Source: Massilia sp. Root418 (GTDB taxonomy: Bacteria > Pseudomonadota > Gammaproteobacteria > Burkholderiales > Burkholderiaceae_D). Taken from it: 64,000 nucleotides of DNA. Below are positions 8,581 to 17,034 of this stretch, piece after piece. Under the pieces are notes generated by a model that saw only the letters and a program-made list of their open reading frames with translations, made no database searches and was not told the DNA's origin. The translations under genes and the position numbers were made by a program. The DNA lies in assembly GCF_001425265.1 (NCBI RefSeq), contig NZ_LMEC01000020.1, positions 1,147,862 through 1,211,861 of the forward strand. The letters are read 5' to 3'. Each line of letters begins with the position of its first letter. Positions within the stretch are counted from its first letter, which is position 1.

Positions 8581-8589
8581 GGTGCTATC

Positions 8590-9687
8590 TCATTGTGAAG
8601 TGAATCTGGCAAGGATACGCAAATCTGCGCCGATCTGCTGAACCTCGTGGAATTTCAGGCTCTTGCGCCCGCTCAGTTCCGTCAGCGCGGGCAAGGCGAA
8701 CATGCCCTGGGCGTCGCCCAGCAGCATGGGCGCCAGGTAGACCAGCAGCTCGTCCACGCAGCCTTCGCGTATCAGCGAGCCATTCAGCTTGCCGCCGGCT
8801 TCCACGTGCAGCTCGTTGATCTGGCGGCGGCCCAGTTCGCGCATCAGCTCCGGCAGATCCACCTTGCCGTGCGGGTTGGGCAGCGTGATGATCTCGGCGC
8901 CCGCTGCGCGCAGCGCGGCTTCCTTTTCGGGGTGGCTGACGGCGGCCACCACCCAGGTGCCGCCGCCCTCCAGCACGCGCGCGGACGGGCTGATCTCCAG
9001 GCGGCTGTCCACCACGATGCGGCGCGGCTGGCGCGGGGTGTCCACCGCGCGCACGTTGAGCTGCGGGTCGTCCGCCACGACGGTGCCGATGCCGGTGAGG
9101 ATGGCGCAGGCCCGAGCGCGCCAGGCGTGGCCGTCCGCGCGCGCCTCGGGACCGGTGATCCACTGGCTTTGGCCATTGTGCAGCGCCGTCATGCCATCCA
9201 GGCTGGCGGCTGTCTTCATGCGCACCCACGGCAGGCCGCGCGTCATGCGGGAGAAGAAGCCGATGTTGAGCTCATGGGCCTCGTGCGCCAGCAGGCCGCT
9301 GGCGACCTCGATGCCGGCCGCCGACAGCTTGGCCAGCCCCTGGCCTGCCACCAGCGGATTCGGGTCTTCCATCGCCGCCACCACGCGGCCCAGGCCCGCG
9401 CGCACCAGCGCGTCCGAGCACGGCGGCGTGCGGCCATGGTGGTTGCACGGCTCCAGCGTCACGTAGGCGGTGGCGCCGCGCACGTCGTGGCCGCGCGCCT
9501 GGGCGTCCTTCAGTGCCTGGATTTCGGCGTGGTCCTGCCCGGCCGGCTGGGTGACGCCGGCGCCGATGACACGGCCGCCGCGCACGATGACGCAGCCGAT
9601 ACGGGGATTGGGGGAGGTGGTGTACAGCCCCTTGGCGGCCCATTCCAGGGCCAGCTTCATGCCTTCGGTGTCGTTGTTGATGTCCAC
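8590..9687 (-). CDS. ribD: Bifunctional riboflavin deaminase/reductase RibD
   Basis: A 365-residue two-domain enzyme of riboflavin synthesis. The N-terminal deaminase has the zinc-binding set His53-x-Glu55, Cys81 and Cys90 (HAEIQAL and PCNHHGRTPPC). The C-terminal reductase starts near residue 150 (TRGLPWVRMKTAASLDG). It sits 12 bases after the fimT-like stop, so it may be read through from the pilin operon. Confidence 0.95.
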   Translation of the reverse strand: MDINNDTEGMKLALEWAAKGLYTTSPNPRIGCVIVRGGRVIGAGVTQPAGQDHAEIQALKDAQARGHDVRGATAYVTLEPCNHHGRTPPCSDALVRAGLGRVVAAMEDPNPLVAGQGLAKLSAAGIEVASGLLAHEAHELNIGFFSRMTRGLPWVRMKTAASLDGMTALHNGQSQWITGPEARADGHAWRARACAILTGIGTVVADDPQLNVRAVDTPRQPRRIVVDSRLEISPSARVLEGGGTWVVAAVSHPEKEAALRAAGAEIITLPNPHGKVDLPELMRELGRRQINELHVEAGGKLNGSLIREGCVDELLVYLAPMLLGDAQGMFALPALTELSGRKSLKFHEVQQIGADLRILARFTSQ

Positions 9688-9699
9688 TGGTCCGCTTGC

Positions 9700-10320
9700 T
9701 TAGTCTGCGCTGGTGCAGGTATCGGGCTGCGCGACGGGATCGCACACCCTTACCCGGCCCAGCATGTTGATCTTGATGAGGCGTTGATGCGCGCCGGCTT
9801 CCAGCGTCAGCGTGCCCCAGCGCGCCGCCTGGCTGTTGCCTGCCTGGCAGCTGCGCCCCCCAGCATTATATGCAACATACTGGCTGCCTGCGCCGGATGT
9901 GAAGCGGGAGCCCAGGCGCAGGCCTGGCGCCAGCGCTTGCTGGACGGCGAGGCGTTCCTCGCCGGGGTCGGGGCGGCGGTTGGCGTTGCGGTCGGCGAAA
10001 ATGGTCCAGCCCTGCTCCCAGGCGGTGCCTGCAGGGTCCGCGGGCGCCATCAACACCACGCCGCCGCGCGCAATGGCCAGGGAGCGGGTCAGGTCGATGG
10101 CGCCAAGCAGGTCGTTCAGGGCGGCGCGCAGGTGCTGCTTTTGCAGCGTGGATTGCAGGCTGGGGACGGCGGCGCCGGCCAGGATGGCGGCCACCGCCAG
10201 CACCGCCAGCAGTTCGATCAGCGTGTGCGCGGACGCAGCGCTGCGGTTCAGTGCCAGCAGCGCGCGCCCCGCCCTGTGGCCAGGCGCAGCCCGGTGCTGG
10301 TGAGTATCAGTCTTCCGCAT
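9700..10320 (-). CDS. GspH/FimT-like minor pseudopilin
   Basis: A 206-residue prepilin. The type III signal is HTLIELLAVLAVAAILAG with Glu36 at +5; the residue before the cleavage site is Ala31 rather than the usual Gly, which may slow processing by PilD. The C-terminal domain matches the GspH/FimT fold (DLLGAIDLTRSLAIARGG). The only ATG for this frame lies inside the preceding pilE-like gene, giving a 73-base overlap and a long 31-residue leader; no better downstream start is seen. Confidence 0.78.
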   Translation of the reverse strand: MRKTDTHQHRAAPGHRAGRALLALNRSAASAHTLIELLAVLAVAAILAGAAVPSLQSTLQKQHLRAALNDLLGAIDLTRSLAIARGGVVLMAPADPAGTAWEQGWTIFADRNANRRPDPGEERLAVQQALAPGLRLGSRFTSGAGSQYVAYNAGGRSCQAGNSQAARWGTLTLEAGAHQRLIKINMLGRVRVCDPVAQPDTCTSAD

Positions 10321-10703
10321 TCGTCATCCTCGTAGTGGCGGTCCACCCGCGCGGTGCCGGGCGTGGCGATCAATTGCACGCAGCTCTCGATGCTCTCGCC
10401 GTCGCAGGCTTGCGCCTCGATCTCGTAGGCGCTGCGGGCAGCACTGGCGCCGGACCACCATTTGAACCGGCGCTCGGCCTCGCCGGCCGAGGCGGACGAG
10501 AACGCGATATAGCGGTTGTTGGCGCTGAAGTAGCGTTCCTGCTGCTGCATCAACAGCTGCAACGCCGCCTGCCCTTCCACCCGTTTGCTGCGGATGACGA
10601 ACTGGCTGTACGAGGGATAGGATAGCGCGGCCAGCACCATGGCGATCACCAGCACGATGAGCACTTCCAGCATGGTCCAGCCGTGGCTGTGGCGTAGCGT
10701 CAT
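10248..10703 (-). CDS. PilE-like type IV minor pilin
   Basis: A 151-residue prepilin with the short leader MTLRHSHG and cleavage predicted after Gly8 (Glu13 at +5), followed by a hydrophobic helix (VLIVLVIAMVLAALSYPSYSQ) and the PilE-class RVEGQAALQLLMQQQERYF. The C-terminal part has spaced cysteines that can form the D-loop disulfide. Its ATG overlaps the pilY1 stop. It is the usual last member of pilVWXY1E minor pilin operons, which prime type IV pilus assembly. Confidence 0.88.
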   Translation of the reverse strand: MTLRHSHGWTMLEVLIVLVIAMVLAALSYPSYSQFVIRSKRVEGQAALQLLMQQQERYFSANNRYIAFSSASAGEAERRFKWWSGASAARSAYEIEAQACDGESIESCVQLIATPGTARVDRHYEDDECGRLILTSTGLRLATGRGARCWH

Positions 10704-12946
10704 CGCTGCGCCTCCCGCGGTGTCTCCCTCTGGCCCGGCGGCGCCGCGCGGGCGCGCGCGGCCTGGTGCAGCTCGCGCCAGTTCGCCACTTCGCGCCAGC
10801 CGGCACGGCCGGCGGCGACGACAGCGCGCGTGCGCGCCGAAGGCAGCGCCCCGGGAATCCGCGCGCCCACATTGACTGCCGCGATGCGTTTGCTGACGGC
10901 AGTCCTGCCGCCTGCCTGGCCCCCGGCCGGCGCCGCGCCGGACACCACGGTTGCGGGGGCGCCCGGGATATGGTCGGCGACAAGCTCGCCGGTCGACTCG
11001 CCGGACAGGGGCAGGCCTTCGCTTCCCGGCGCCAGACCCGTGAGCGCGTCCATCGCGTAGCTGCGGCTGGCAACCGGCGCGCAATAGCTGGCGCCGGTAA
11101 GCACTGTATTGAAGAACACCTGCCCCTGCGTCAGCGCAGCGCCGCTGATGCTGCGCTCCCCGCTGGCCGTGCCCGCAAAATCAACGTACCAGCCCTGCTT
11201 GCCGCCGCTGCCGTAACTGAACGTGCGTCCGCGCAGTTCGAGCAAGGGCGCGCCTGGCAGGCCCTCCAGCGAGCGTTCGGCCAGCTCGCTCCTGCCGCCC
11301 GCGCCGCCGGTGCCGGAGCCAGGGTTGCCGTCCAGCACCGCGTAGAACGATTGCTGGGCGTAGCGGGCAGGATCGCGGTCGCCGGCGCCAAAAAGCTGGC
11401 CGGTGCCGAACAAAATGAGATAGCCCCCATCCGGCGCAATGACGGCACGCGGCTGGCCTGTGATCGCCTGGCGCACGCCTTGCGCGTCGCGCGCCACGAA
11501 CACCGGCCCCTCGGCCGCGCCGCGCCACGGCGCGCCGCCGCTGAAATCGAACCGCCACAGCTTGCCCTGCAAATCGCCGGCGTAAGCGAAGCGCAGCGCG
11601 CCGCTGCCGTCCACCACCAGAGCCGGTGCGCTCAGCGCGTTCACCCGCCCCGGCTCGCCGGCCGGCACAGGGAGGCGGTAGTAGTTGCGGTTCAGGCGCC
11701 ACGGTTCGCCGGCCGGCTTGTCGAGCGCCAGCAGGAACAACGCACTTGTGTTGGCCGCGTCTGCATTGCCGTCGGGAGCGTGGTTGTTCAAGCCGCCGGA
11801 CATCAGGGCGAAATGGCGGTAGTCCTCCGCCCCGGGGCGCAAGCGCAACCGGGCGATCTGCGGCGCTGACACGACATTGCCTATCGCGTCGTCGTCCCGG
11901 TCCGTGAATTCCCACAGTGCGCCGCCGCCCAGCGGAAAAGTCTCTGGGCTGGTCACGTCCAGCGCGAACACGCCTTGCGCGCCCGCTCCCATGGCCGACA
12001 CCAGCACGGTTTTCCAGGTGCCCGCCAGCAGGGCGTCCGCGACGGCGGCGGGACCATCGACATAGGCACGGTGCACATAGGCGCGGTCCGGCAGGCGGTT
12101 CAGCATAGGGAACAGCGCTTCCGGCACATAGGCGAAGATTTCAGCCCCGCTGGCCGCATCGAAGGCGTGCAGCATGCCGTCGTTGGCGCCGAGGTAGACG
12201 ACCGGCCGGCGCGACTGGTTGCTGTCGTAGTAAGCCCGGTAACTGTCGCTGCCTGCGCCGCCGTTGCCGGCAGCGCCACCGGCGGGCGGCGCGCCGGCGT
12301 ATACCGGAACGCTGTTCACGGCGTCCCCGAGTATGCTGGCGCGGCGGCGGAACTGGCGCTCTTCCTGGCCGCGGTCGCCACGCAGCCAGGCCAGGCGCTG
12401 TTCGCCTTTGCCGTCGGACACGGGCCGCGCCGGCGGCGGCGGCCGGTTCAGTGCGGCACGCTGCGCAGCCCCGAGTGCGTCCCATGCCAGAGGGACAGTC
12501 ACGCGGACGCCCAACTCCAGCCGGGACGTATAGATGCGGCGCAATGCGGCGGCGTCCGGCAAGGCATCCAGCAAAGCGGCGGCATCCCACTGCGGCGCCG
12601 AAATCTGCGGCGTGCCTGACGCGTCCAGGCTGAGTGCCGAGCGGGTGAAGCTGCCACTCCAGCTGGCAGGCCGCGCGCCGGCCTGGAACACCGCCCGGCC
12701 CGACGGCGTGGAGACCACAGCCGCTGCGGCCCGCAGCGCGTCCGGGTACGGCATACATGCGGCACCTAGCGGCTCGGTTGCCAGCTCCACAAGCGGCGGC
12801 GCAGCAGCGGCTCCCGGGGACATCACGCCGGCCGCCAGCGACGTTGCCAACGCCGTTGCAAAGGGCATCGGCAAGGACGTGGCCAGGGACATCGCCCACG
12901 CCGCCCAGTGCCGGCCGCACAGGCCAGCTGCGCATGCCGGCGTCAT
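10700..12946 (-). CDS. pilY1: PilY1-like type IV pilus tip/assembly protein, short form
   Basis: A 748-residue secreted protein with a hydrophobic N-terminus and the C-terminal PilC/PilY1 beta-propeller (about residues 210-650: YLGANDGMLHAFDAASG, PALVVDGSGALRFAYAGDL). A calcium-binding type loop, DRDDDAIGN, is near residue 347. Typical PilY1 proteins exceed 1000 residues and carry an N-terminal von Willebrand A or other adhesin domain; this region is largely missing, leaving about 200 unassigned residues. Coupled by ATGA overlap to pilX upstream. Likely modulates pilus retraction or adhesion. Confidence 0.85.
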   Translation of the reverse strand: MTPACAAGLCGRHWAAWAMSLATSLPMPFATALATSLAAGVMSPGAAAAPPLVELATEPLGAACMPYPDALRAAAAVVSTPSGRAVFQAGARPASWSGSFTRSALSLDASGTPQISAPQWDAAALLDALPDAAALRRIYTSRLELGVRVTVPLAWDALGAAQRAALNRPPPPARPVSDGKGEQRLAWLRGDRGQEERQFRRRASILGDAVNSVPVYAGAPPAGGAAGNGGAGSDSYRAYYDSNQSRRPVVYLGANDGMLHAFDAASGAEIFAYVPEALFPMLNRLPDRAYVHRAYVDGPAAVADALLAGTWKTVLVSAMGAGAQGVFALDVTSPETFPLGGGALWEFTDRDDDAIGNVVSAPQIARLRLRPGAEDYRHFALMSGGLNNHAPDGNADAANTSALFLLALDKPAGEPWRLNRNYYRLPVPAGEPGRVNALSAPALVVDGSGALRFAYAGDLQGKLWRFDFSGGAPWRGAAEGPVFVARDAQGVRQAITGQPRAVIAPDGGYLILFGTGQLFGAGDRDPARYAQQSFYAVLDGNPGSGTGGAGGRSELAERSLEGLPGAPLLELRGRTFSYGSGGKQGWYVDFAGTASGERSISGAALTQGQVFFNTVLTGASYCAPVASRSYAMDALTGLAPGSEGLPLSGESTGELVADHIPGAPATVVSGAAPAGGQAGGRTAVSKRIAAVNVGARIPGALPSARTRAVVAAGRAGWREVANWRELHQAARARAAPPGQRETPREAQR

Positions 12947-13578
12947 GGCGTGCCTCCCGCGTCGGCCTGGCGGAAACTCGCTTGCAAGACGACTTCCGTG
13001 GACTCCCTTGCCCCAAAGCCGATAGCGGTCACGCGGTAAAGGTAGTGCGCGCCGCCGGCGTCCTCGCCGGGCGGATGGTAAGGCATGCGTTCAATGATGT
13101 AGCGCGGGCGCCGGAACGGCAGGAAGCCCTGCCCGGTTTCCATCGCAGCGCCTGTAAACCGCCCGAACGGCACCGAGCGCGACGCCGCGCCATCGTCCCC
13201 GATGTCCACCGTTTCCCATGCGGCCGCATCGCCGCCGGCGTGCGCGCACAGACCGAGCGCGGGATTGTCAGCACCCACGCCGCAGCCCGGCAGAAAGCCC
13301 AGGCCGTTGCCAGCAGCCAGCAGCGCGGCGCGGGCCGGCGCGCTGGCGGCGCTGCCGTTGATTTCCTTCTCGGCGTCGGCCAGCGCGTCTTCCGCAGCCT
13401 GCATGGCCACGTAACGGTCCCGCTCCGCGCGCGCGGCCTTCTCCCCCAGCATGGCCATGCGGGCTGCGGACGCGCCAAGCAGCAGCACGGCAATCAGCAT
13501 CAGCAGCGTCACCAGCAAGGCAATGCCCTGCTCGGAAGGCAGGCCGCCGCCGCTCATGTGCCGAAGGATAGCCATCAC
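12943..13578 (-). CDS. pilX: PilX-like type IV pilus assembly protein
   Basis: A 211-residue protein with a single N-terminal membrane helix (GIALLVTLLMLIAVLLLG, about 18-36) and the PilX-typical YVAMQAAEDALADAEKEI heptad-like helix. Like other PilX proteins it lacks the Glu at +5 of standard prepilins. Its start and stop overlap pilW and pilY1 by four bases each, so this is a tightly coupled operon. Confidence 0.87.
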   Translation of the reverse strand: MMAILRHMSGGGLPSEQGIALLVTLLMLIAVLLLGASAARMAMLGEKAARAERDRYVAMQAAEDALADAEKEINGSAASAPARAALLAAGNGLGFLPGCGVGADNPALGLCAHAGGDAAAWETVDIGDDGAASRSVPFGRFTGAAMETGQGFLPFRRPRYIIERMPYHPPGEDAGGAHYLYRVTAIGFGARESTEVVLQASFRQADAGGTP

Positions 13579-14564
13579 GGCGCTCCCGCATTGCGCAGCG
13601 CGATGGATGTTTCGAACACCCGCCGCACCCGCTGCCGCTGGCCTTCCGGCAGCACGCTTTCCTGGAAGCGCACGCCAGGGTCCGCCTCCGCCGCGCTGTC
13701 GGCATAGGCGCCGCCCAGCAGATCATATTGCGCCGGCAACTCGCCGGGACGCGAGTACGGCTCGCCATGGAGCAGCAGCCCCACCTTGATCCCCGCGACA
13801 CGCTTCCACCATGTCTTGCGGTTCAAGTCCTGCGCCCTGGCTGCGGGAGTGGCGCCCTCCAGCAAGATGTCCGCATCCAGGGCGCGCATGGCGCTGGCGT
13901 TCAGGTAGCGGTTGGGAATCCCGTCTGGCGGCGAGTCCGTATCCAGCCCGTAGAGAACCTGGAAAGAATCCACGCCGCGCACGATGGCGTCGGCGCCCCA
14001 GCCGTTGGCGCTCTTGTATTTGCAGCGCAGCTCCGCCACGCCGTCGCCGCCCACCGCCACGTAGAAAATGCTCCAGCCGCGCTGCGCTTCGGAGCCTGCG
14101 GCAGCGATCCCGAAGCCGGCGCAGTTCAGCACCGAGCCGTCGGCGTCCGGGCTACCGGAACCAGTAAAGCGCAGCGCCAGCACGTCGCTGCCGTTGACCG
14201 CATGGCCGAGCGGATCGTCGATGCCGTTGGCCGTGCGGGTAATGGTAGCCGCATCGAGTCCGCTGACGCTGGCAGGCGTTTCCGGCAGCGTGGCGGGCGG
14301 CACGCCGGCGGCGTCCCAGTTTACGAACGCGGCCTGGCGCACGGACTGACCGATGATCGCCAGCGCATAGCGTCCGCTATCGTTCAGGCGGGCGCTTTCG
14401 GTATGGTGGACGAAATTGGCGCTGGCATTGACCACCAGGGCGCTGGCCGCAAGGGTAACCAGCATGCCGACCGCCAGCGCCACGAACATTTCCGCCAGGC
14501 CGAGCCCCGACATGCGACGCCGTCCGCCCCTCCGGGCACCCACCGCGCGCATGGCGCCGTTCAT
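13575..14564 (-). CDS. pilW: PilW-like minor pilin
   Basis: A 329-residue prepilin. The ATG at 14564 overlaps the pilV stop (ATGA) and gives an Arg-rich leader with predicted cleavage after Gly20, Glu25 at +5 and a helix (MFVALAVGMLVTLAASALVV). Longer readings add an implausible Arg/Gly-rich extension. The large C-terminal region fits the PilW family, which with PilV, PilX and PilE forms the pilus initiation complex. Confidence 0.87.
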   Translation of the reverse strand: MNGAMRAVGARRGGRRRMSGLGLAEMFVALAVGMLVTLAASALVVNASANFVHHTESARLNDSGRYALAIIGQSVRQAAFVNWDAAGVPPATLPETPASVSGLDAATITRTANGIDDPLGHAVNGSDVLALRFTGSGSPDADGSVLNCAGFGIAAAGSEAQRGWSIFYVAVGGDGVAELRCKYKSANGWGADAIVRGVDSFQVLYGLDTDSPPDGIPNRYLNASAMRALDADILLEGATPAARAQDLNRKTWWKRVAGIKVGLLLHGEPYSRPGELPAQYDLLGGAYADSAAEADPGVRFQESVLPEGQRQRVRRVFETSIALRNAGAP

Positions 14565-15115
14565 GGCAGTACCCCGGCCATCGCCAGGGCCACGCCGGGC
14601 GCGTAGCCGCCTTCGGCGTCCGTGGCAACCGTACCGTCGGGATTTTTGCCGCGCCAGCCTATCTTGATGACCACCGGCGCGCCCGCCCCGCCCGCGCAGG
14701 ACCAGCGCAATTGACCGGTAGCCCACATGCCGGCGTCGCGGCAGATGCGTACCCGCCCGGCGGGCAGCTGCGTGGCCACTTGCCGCTTCAGGTCGTAGAT
14801 GTCGGCGTCGGCCAGGGCTGCGCTGTCACAGGCAGCGGCCCAGCACTGGCGCGCAGGCGCCGCAGGCGAGGGCTCGGCGTGTGCGTCATAGTCGAGTGAC
14901 AGGTAGGCTGCGCCGATCTGGCCCGGATTGGCGCGCATCCGGTCTGCCATGGCGGTCGCCATCTGCGCCGCGTTGCTCATCAGTTGCGATTCATGGCGCA
15001 CGCGCATGGCCACCAGCTGCATCGCGCCGGCGCCCAGCACGCCAATGGCCAGCACCACCACCGCCACCAGCACTTCAATCAGCGCGAAGCCGCGCGCCCG
15101 CCGTTGGAACGCCAT
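14561..15115 (-). CDS. pilV: PilV-like minor pilin
   Basis: A 184-residue prepilin: leader MAFQRRARG, cleavage after Gly9, then FALIEVLVAVVVLAIGVLGAGAMQL, the classic PilV start with AMQL. The ATG at 15115 has a GGAGGT site 5 bases upstream, whereas the longer reading begins with TTG. First gene of the pilVWXY1E-fimT operon; its promoter must lie in 15116-15338, which it shares with the divergent Rpn-like gene. Confidence 0.88.
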   Translation of the reverse strand: MAFQRRARGFALIEVLVAVVVLAIGVLGAGAMQLVAMRVRHESQLMSNAAQMATAMADRMRANPGQIGAAYLSLDYDAHAEPSPAAPARQCWAAACDSAALADADIYDLKRQVATQLPAGRVRICRDAGMWATGQLRWSCAGGAGAPVVIKIGWRGKNPDGTVATDAEGGYAPGVALAMAGVLP

Positions 15116-15338
15116 TCGCCACCTCCGCACAAGCTCACTGAGGGACAACCTGTATGCAAGTTAGCAGCGTATGCGGCCATGGGTTTGACGTACATCAAAG
15201 CCGAGTCAACTCAGCCATAAATTGCCGCCCTCTCTTGCCAGACGTCATTGCGAAGAAGAATGAACTGTGAACAGGAAAGGTGCTGATACCTTGCGCCAGA
15301 TCGACATGGCAGCGGCGCGCCGTGCCTAGACTAGCGTC

Positions 15339-16463
15339 ATGACAGCTGACTTTCCGCCATCGAATGAGCACTACGACGCGCCCTGGAAGGCTGCAATAGC
15401 CCTGTATTTTAGGGATTTCATGGCGTTCTATTTCCCCGACGTCCACTACGCCATCGATTGGAACCACGCGCCGGACTTCCTCGATAAGGAATTGCAGCAG
15501 CTGGCGCAGGACGGCGCGCTCGGCACGCGGCTGGCGGATCAGCTGGTTAGAGTGCACACGCTGGAGGGCGCCGAACAGTGGGTGCTGGTGCACATTGAAA
15601 TGCAGGCTTGGCAAGATCCGCATCTGCCCGAGCGGATCTTCACCTATCACTATCGCATCTATGAGCTCCACCGGCGTCCCGTCGCCAGCCTGGTGGTGCT
15701 GGCCGATGACAGCCGCCACTGGCGCCCCGCGTGCTTTGGCTATAGCATATTCGGCTGCGAGCTGACGCTGCAGTTCAGAACGTCCAAGCTCCTGGACCAC
15801 GCGGAGCGGATTGGCGCCTTGCTTGAAGACGAGAACCCGTTCGCGCTATTCACCGCGGCTCACTTGCTAACCCAACGCACCCATCTGCTCCCCAAACGCC
15901 GCCTGGCTGCCAAGCGCAAGCTGGCACGATTGCTCTTCGCGCGTGACTGGGAACGTCAACGTATCGTAAACTTATTTCATGTCATAGACTGGATCATGCG
16001 CCTGCCGGAGGAACTGGAAGACCGGCTGTGGCAGGACATCATTGAACATCAGGGGAGGCCAACCATGGAAAACTACATTCCGCGCGGCGCCAGGATCGAA
16101 ATGCGGCGCGAGTTGGCCGAAGCGAAAGAGAAGGCAATGCGGGACGGCTGGCAAGCGGGGCTGCAGGAGGGCCGGCAAAAAGGCTGGCAGGAAGGCCGGC
16201 AAAAAGGCTGGCAGGAAGGCCGACAGGAAGGCCGGCAGGAAGGCCGGCAGGAAGGCCGGGAGGAAGGAATCCAGCAAGGCATGCAGGATGGCGTGCAGCA
16301 CGGCCAGGCCATGCTGCTCACGCTGCAGCTGACTCGACGATTCGGCACCCTGCCAGACGACGTCGCTGCCTGCATCGCTGCGGCGAGCCCGGACCAATTG
16401 CAGCGCTGGGCCACGGCCGTGATAGATGCCCGCAGTCTGGACGAGATCTTCCGCCGCCACTGA
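15339..16463 (+). CDS. Rpn/PD-(D/E)XK nuclease-like protein with repeat tail and DUF4351 end
   Basis: A 374-residue protein. Residues 1-240 match the Rpn/transposase-like PD-(D/E)XK group: an acidic DFLDKE segment, then VLVHIEMQAWQD (the E-x-Q core) and FTYHYRIYELH. Residues about 277-309 are a Gly/Gln/Glu/Arg-rich tandem repeat (GRQKGWQEG units), and the last 60 residues match DUF4351 (LTLQLTRRFGTLPDDV). Related proteins promote recombination-like DNA cleavage in vivo or are counted as defunct transposases. It stands alone between the pilin operon and nrdR, on the opposite strand to both, suggesting insertion into a conserved neighbourhood. Confidence 0.75.
   Translation: MTADFPPSNEHYDAPWKAAIALYFRDFMAFYFPDVHYAIDWNHAPDFLDKELQQLAQDGALGTRLADQLVRVHTLEGAEQWVLVHIEMQAWQDPHLPERIFTYHYRIYELHRRPVASLVVLADDSRHWRPACFGYSIFGCELTLQFRTSKLLDHAERIGALLEDENPFALFTAAHLLTQRTHLLPKRRLAAKRKLARLLFARDWERQRIVNLFHVIDWIMRLPEELEDRLWQDIIEHQGRPTMENYIPRGARIEMRRELAEAKEKAMRDGWQAGLQEGRQKGWQEGRQKGWQEGRQEGRQEGRQEGREEGIQQGMQDGVQHGQAMLLTLQLTRRFGTLPDDVAACIAAASPDQLQRWATAVIDARSLDEIFRRH
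16169..16266 (+). repeat. In-frame tandem repeat, 24-bp then 12-bp units
   Basis: Inside the Rpn-like gene: two copies of a 24-base unit built from GGCCGGCAAAAA and GGCTGGCAGGAA, then about four 12-base units of GGCCGGCAGGAA type. Units are multiples of three, so copy-number change would lengthen or shorten the linker without frameshift. Confidence 0.85.
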
Positions 16464-16481
16464 GCCGCCACCGCTCGGGCA

Positions 16482-16943
16482 TCAAGCCTTCGGCGCCTGC
16501 CCCACCTCTTCGATCGCGTCCTGGAACTCGGCCAGATCCTCGAAATTTTTGTAGACAGAGGCAAAGCGGATATAGGCGACCTTGTCCAGGCGCTTCAACT
16601 CCTGCATCACCAGTTCGCCGATGTAATGCGAATCGACCTCGCGCTTGCCGCTGGTGAGCAGTTTCTCCTCAATCGCCTGCACCGCCAGATCCACCGAGGC
16701 TGCTGCGACGGGGCGCTTGCGCAAGGCCAGCGTCAGCGAGCCGCGCAACTTGGCTGCGGCGTATTCCGTGCGGCTACCGTTCTTTTTGACCACGAAGGGC
16801 ATGACAAGTTCGATCCGCTCGTAGGTCGTAAAGCGCTTGTCGCACTTGCCGCAGCGGCGGCGGCGGCGGATTGCGTCCCCCTCCTCCGACACGCGGGTGT
16901 CGAGGACGTGGATTTCTTCATGCTGACAGAACGGACATTTCAT
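16482..16943 (-). CDS. nrdR: Transcriptional repressor NrdR
   Basis: A 153-residue repressor of ribonucleotide reductase genes. An N-terminal zinc ribbon has Cys3, Cys6, Cys31 and Cys34 (CPFC and CGKC), with the invariant RRRRRCGKCDKRFTTYER segment, followed by an ATP-cone (about 49-139) that senses ATP/dATP. It lies 91 bases downstream of glyA in the same direction, the standard betaproteobacterial order. Confidence 0.97.
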   Translation of the reverse strand: MKCPFCQHEEIHVLDTRVSEEGDAIRRRRRCGKCDKRFTTYERIELVMPFVVKKNGSRTEYAAAKLRGSLTLALRKRPVAAASVDLAVQAIEEKLLTSGKREVDSHYIGELVMQELKRLDKVAYIRFASVYKNFEDLAEFQDAIEEVGQAPKA

Positions 16944-17034
16944 CTGGCGCTGCGCTTTCGAATGTTAAAAGAGCGCCGGACCAACACGGTCACGGCGCCC
17001 CTGATGTTACCAAGACAAGTATTAAGCGTAAACC

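Noticed and set aside
8647..10335. A 562-codon plus-strand frame
   Set aside because: Shadow of ribD and the fimT/pilE-like genes.
16169..16266. Possible CRISPR array
   Set aside because: Units are 12 or 24 bases, contiguous without spacers, and in frame within a protein gene.
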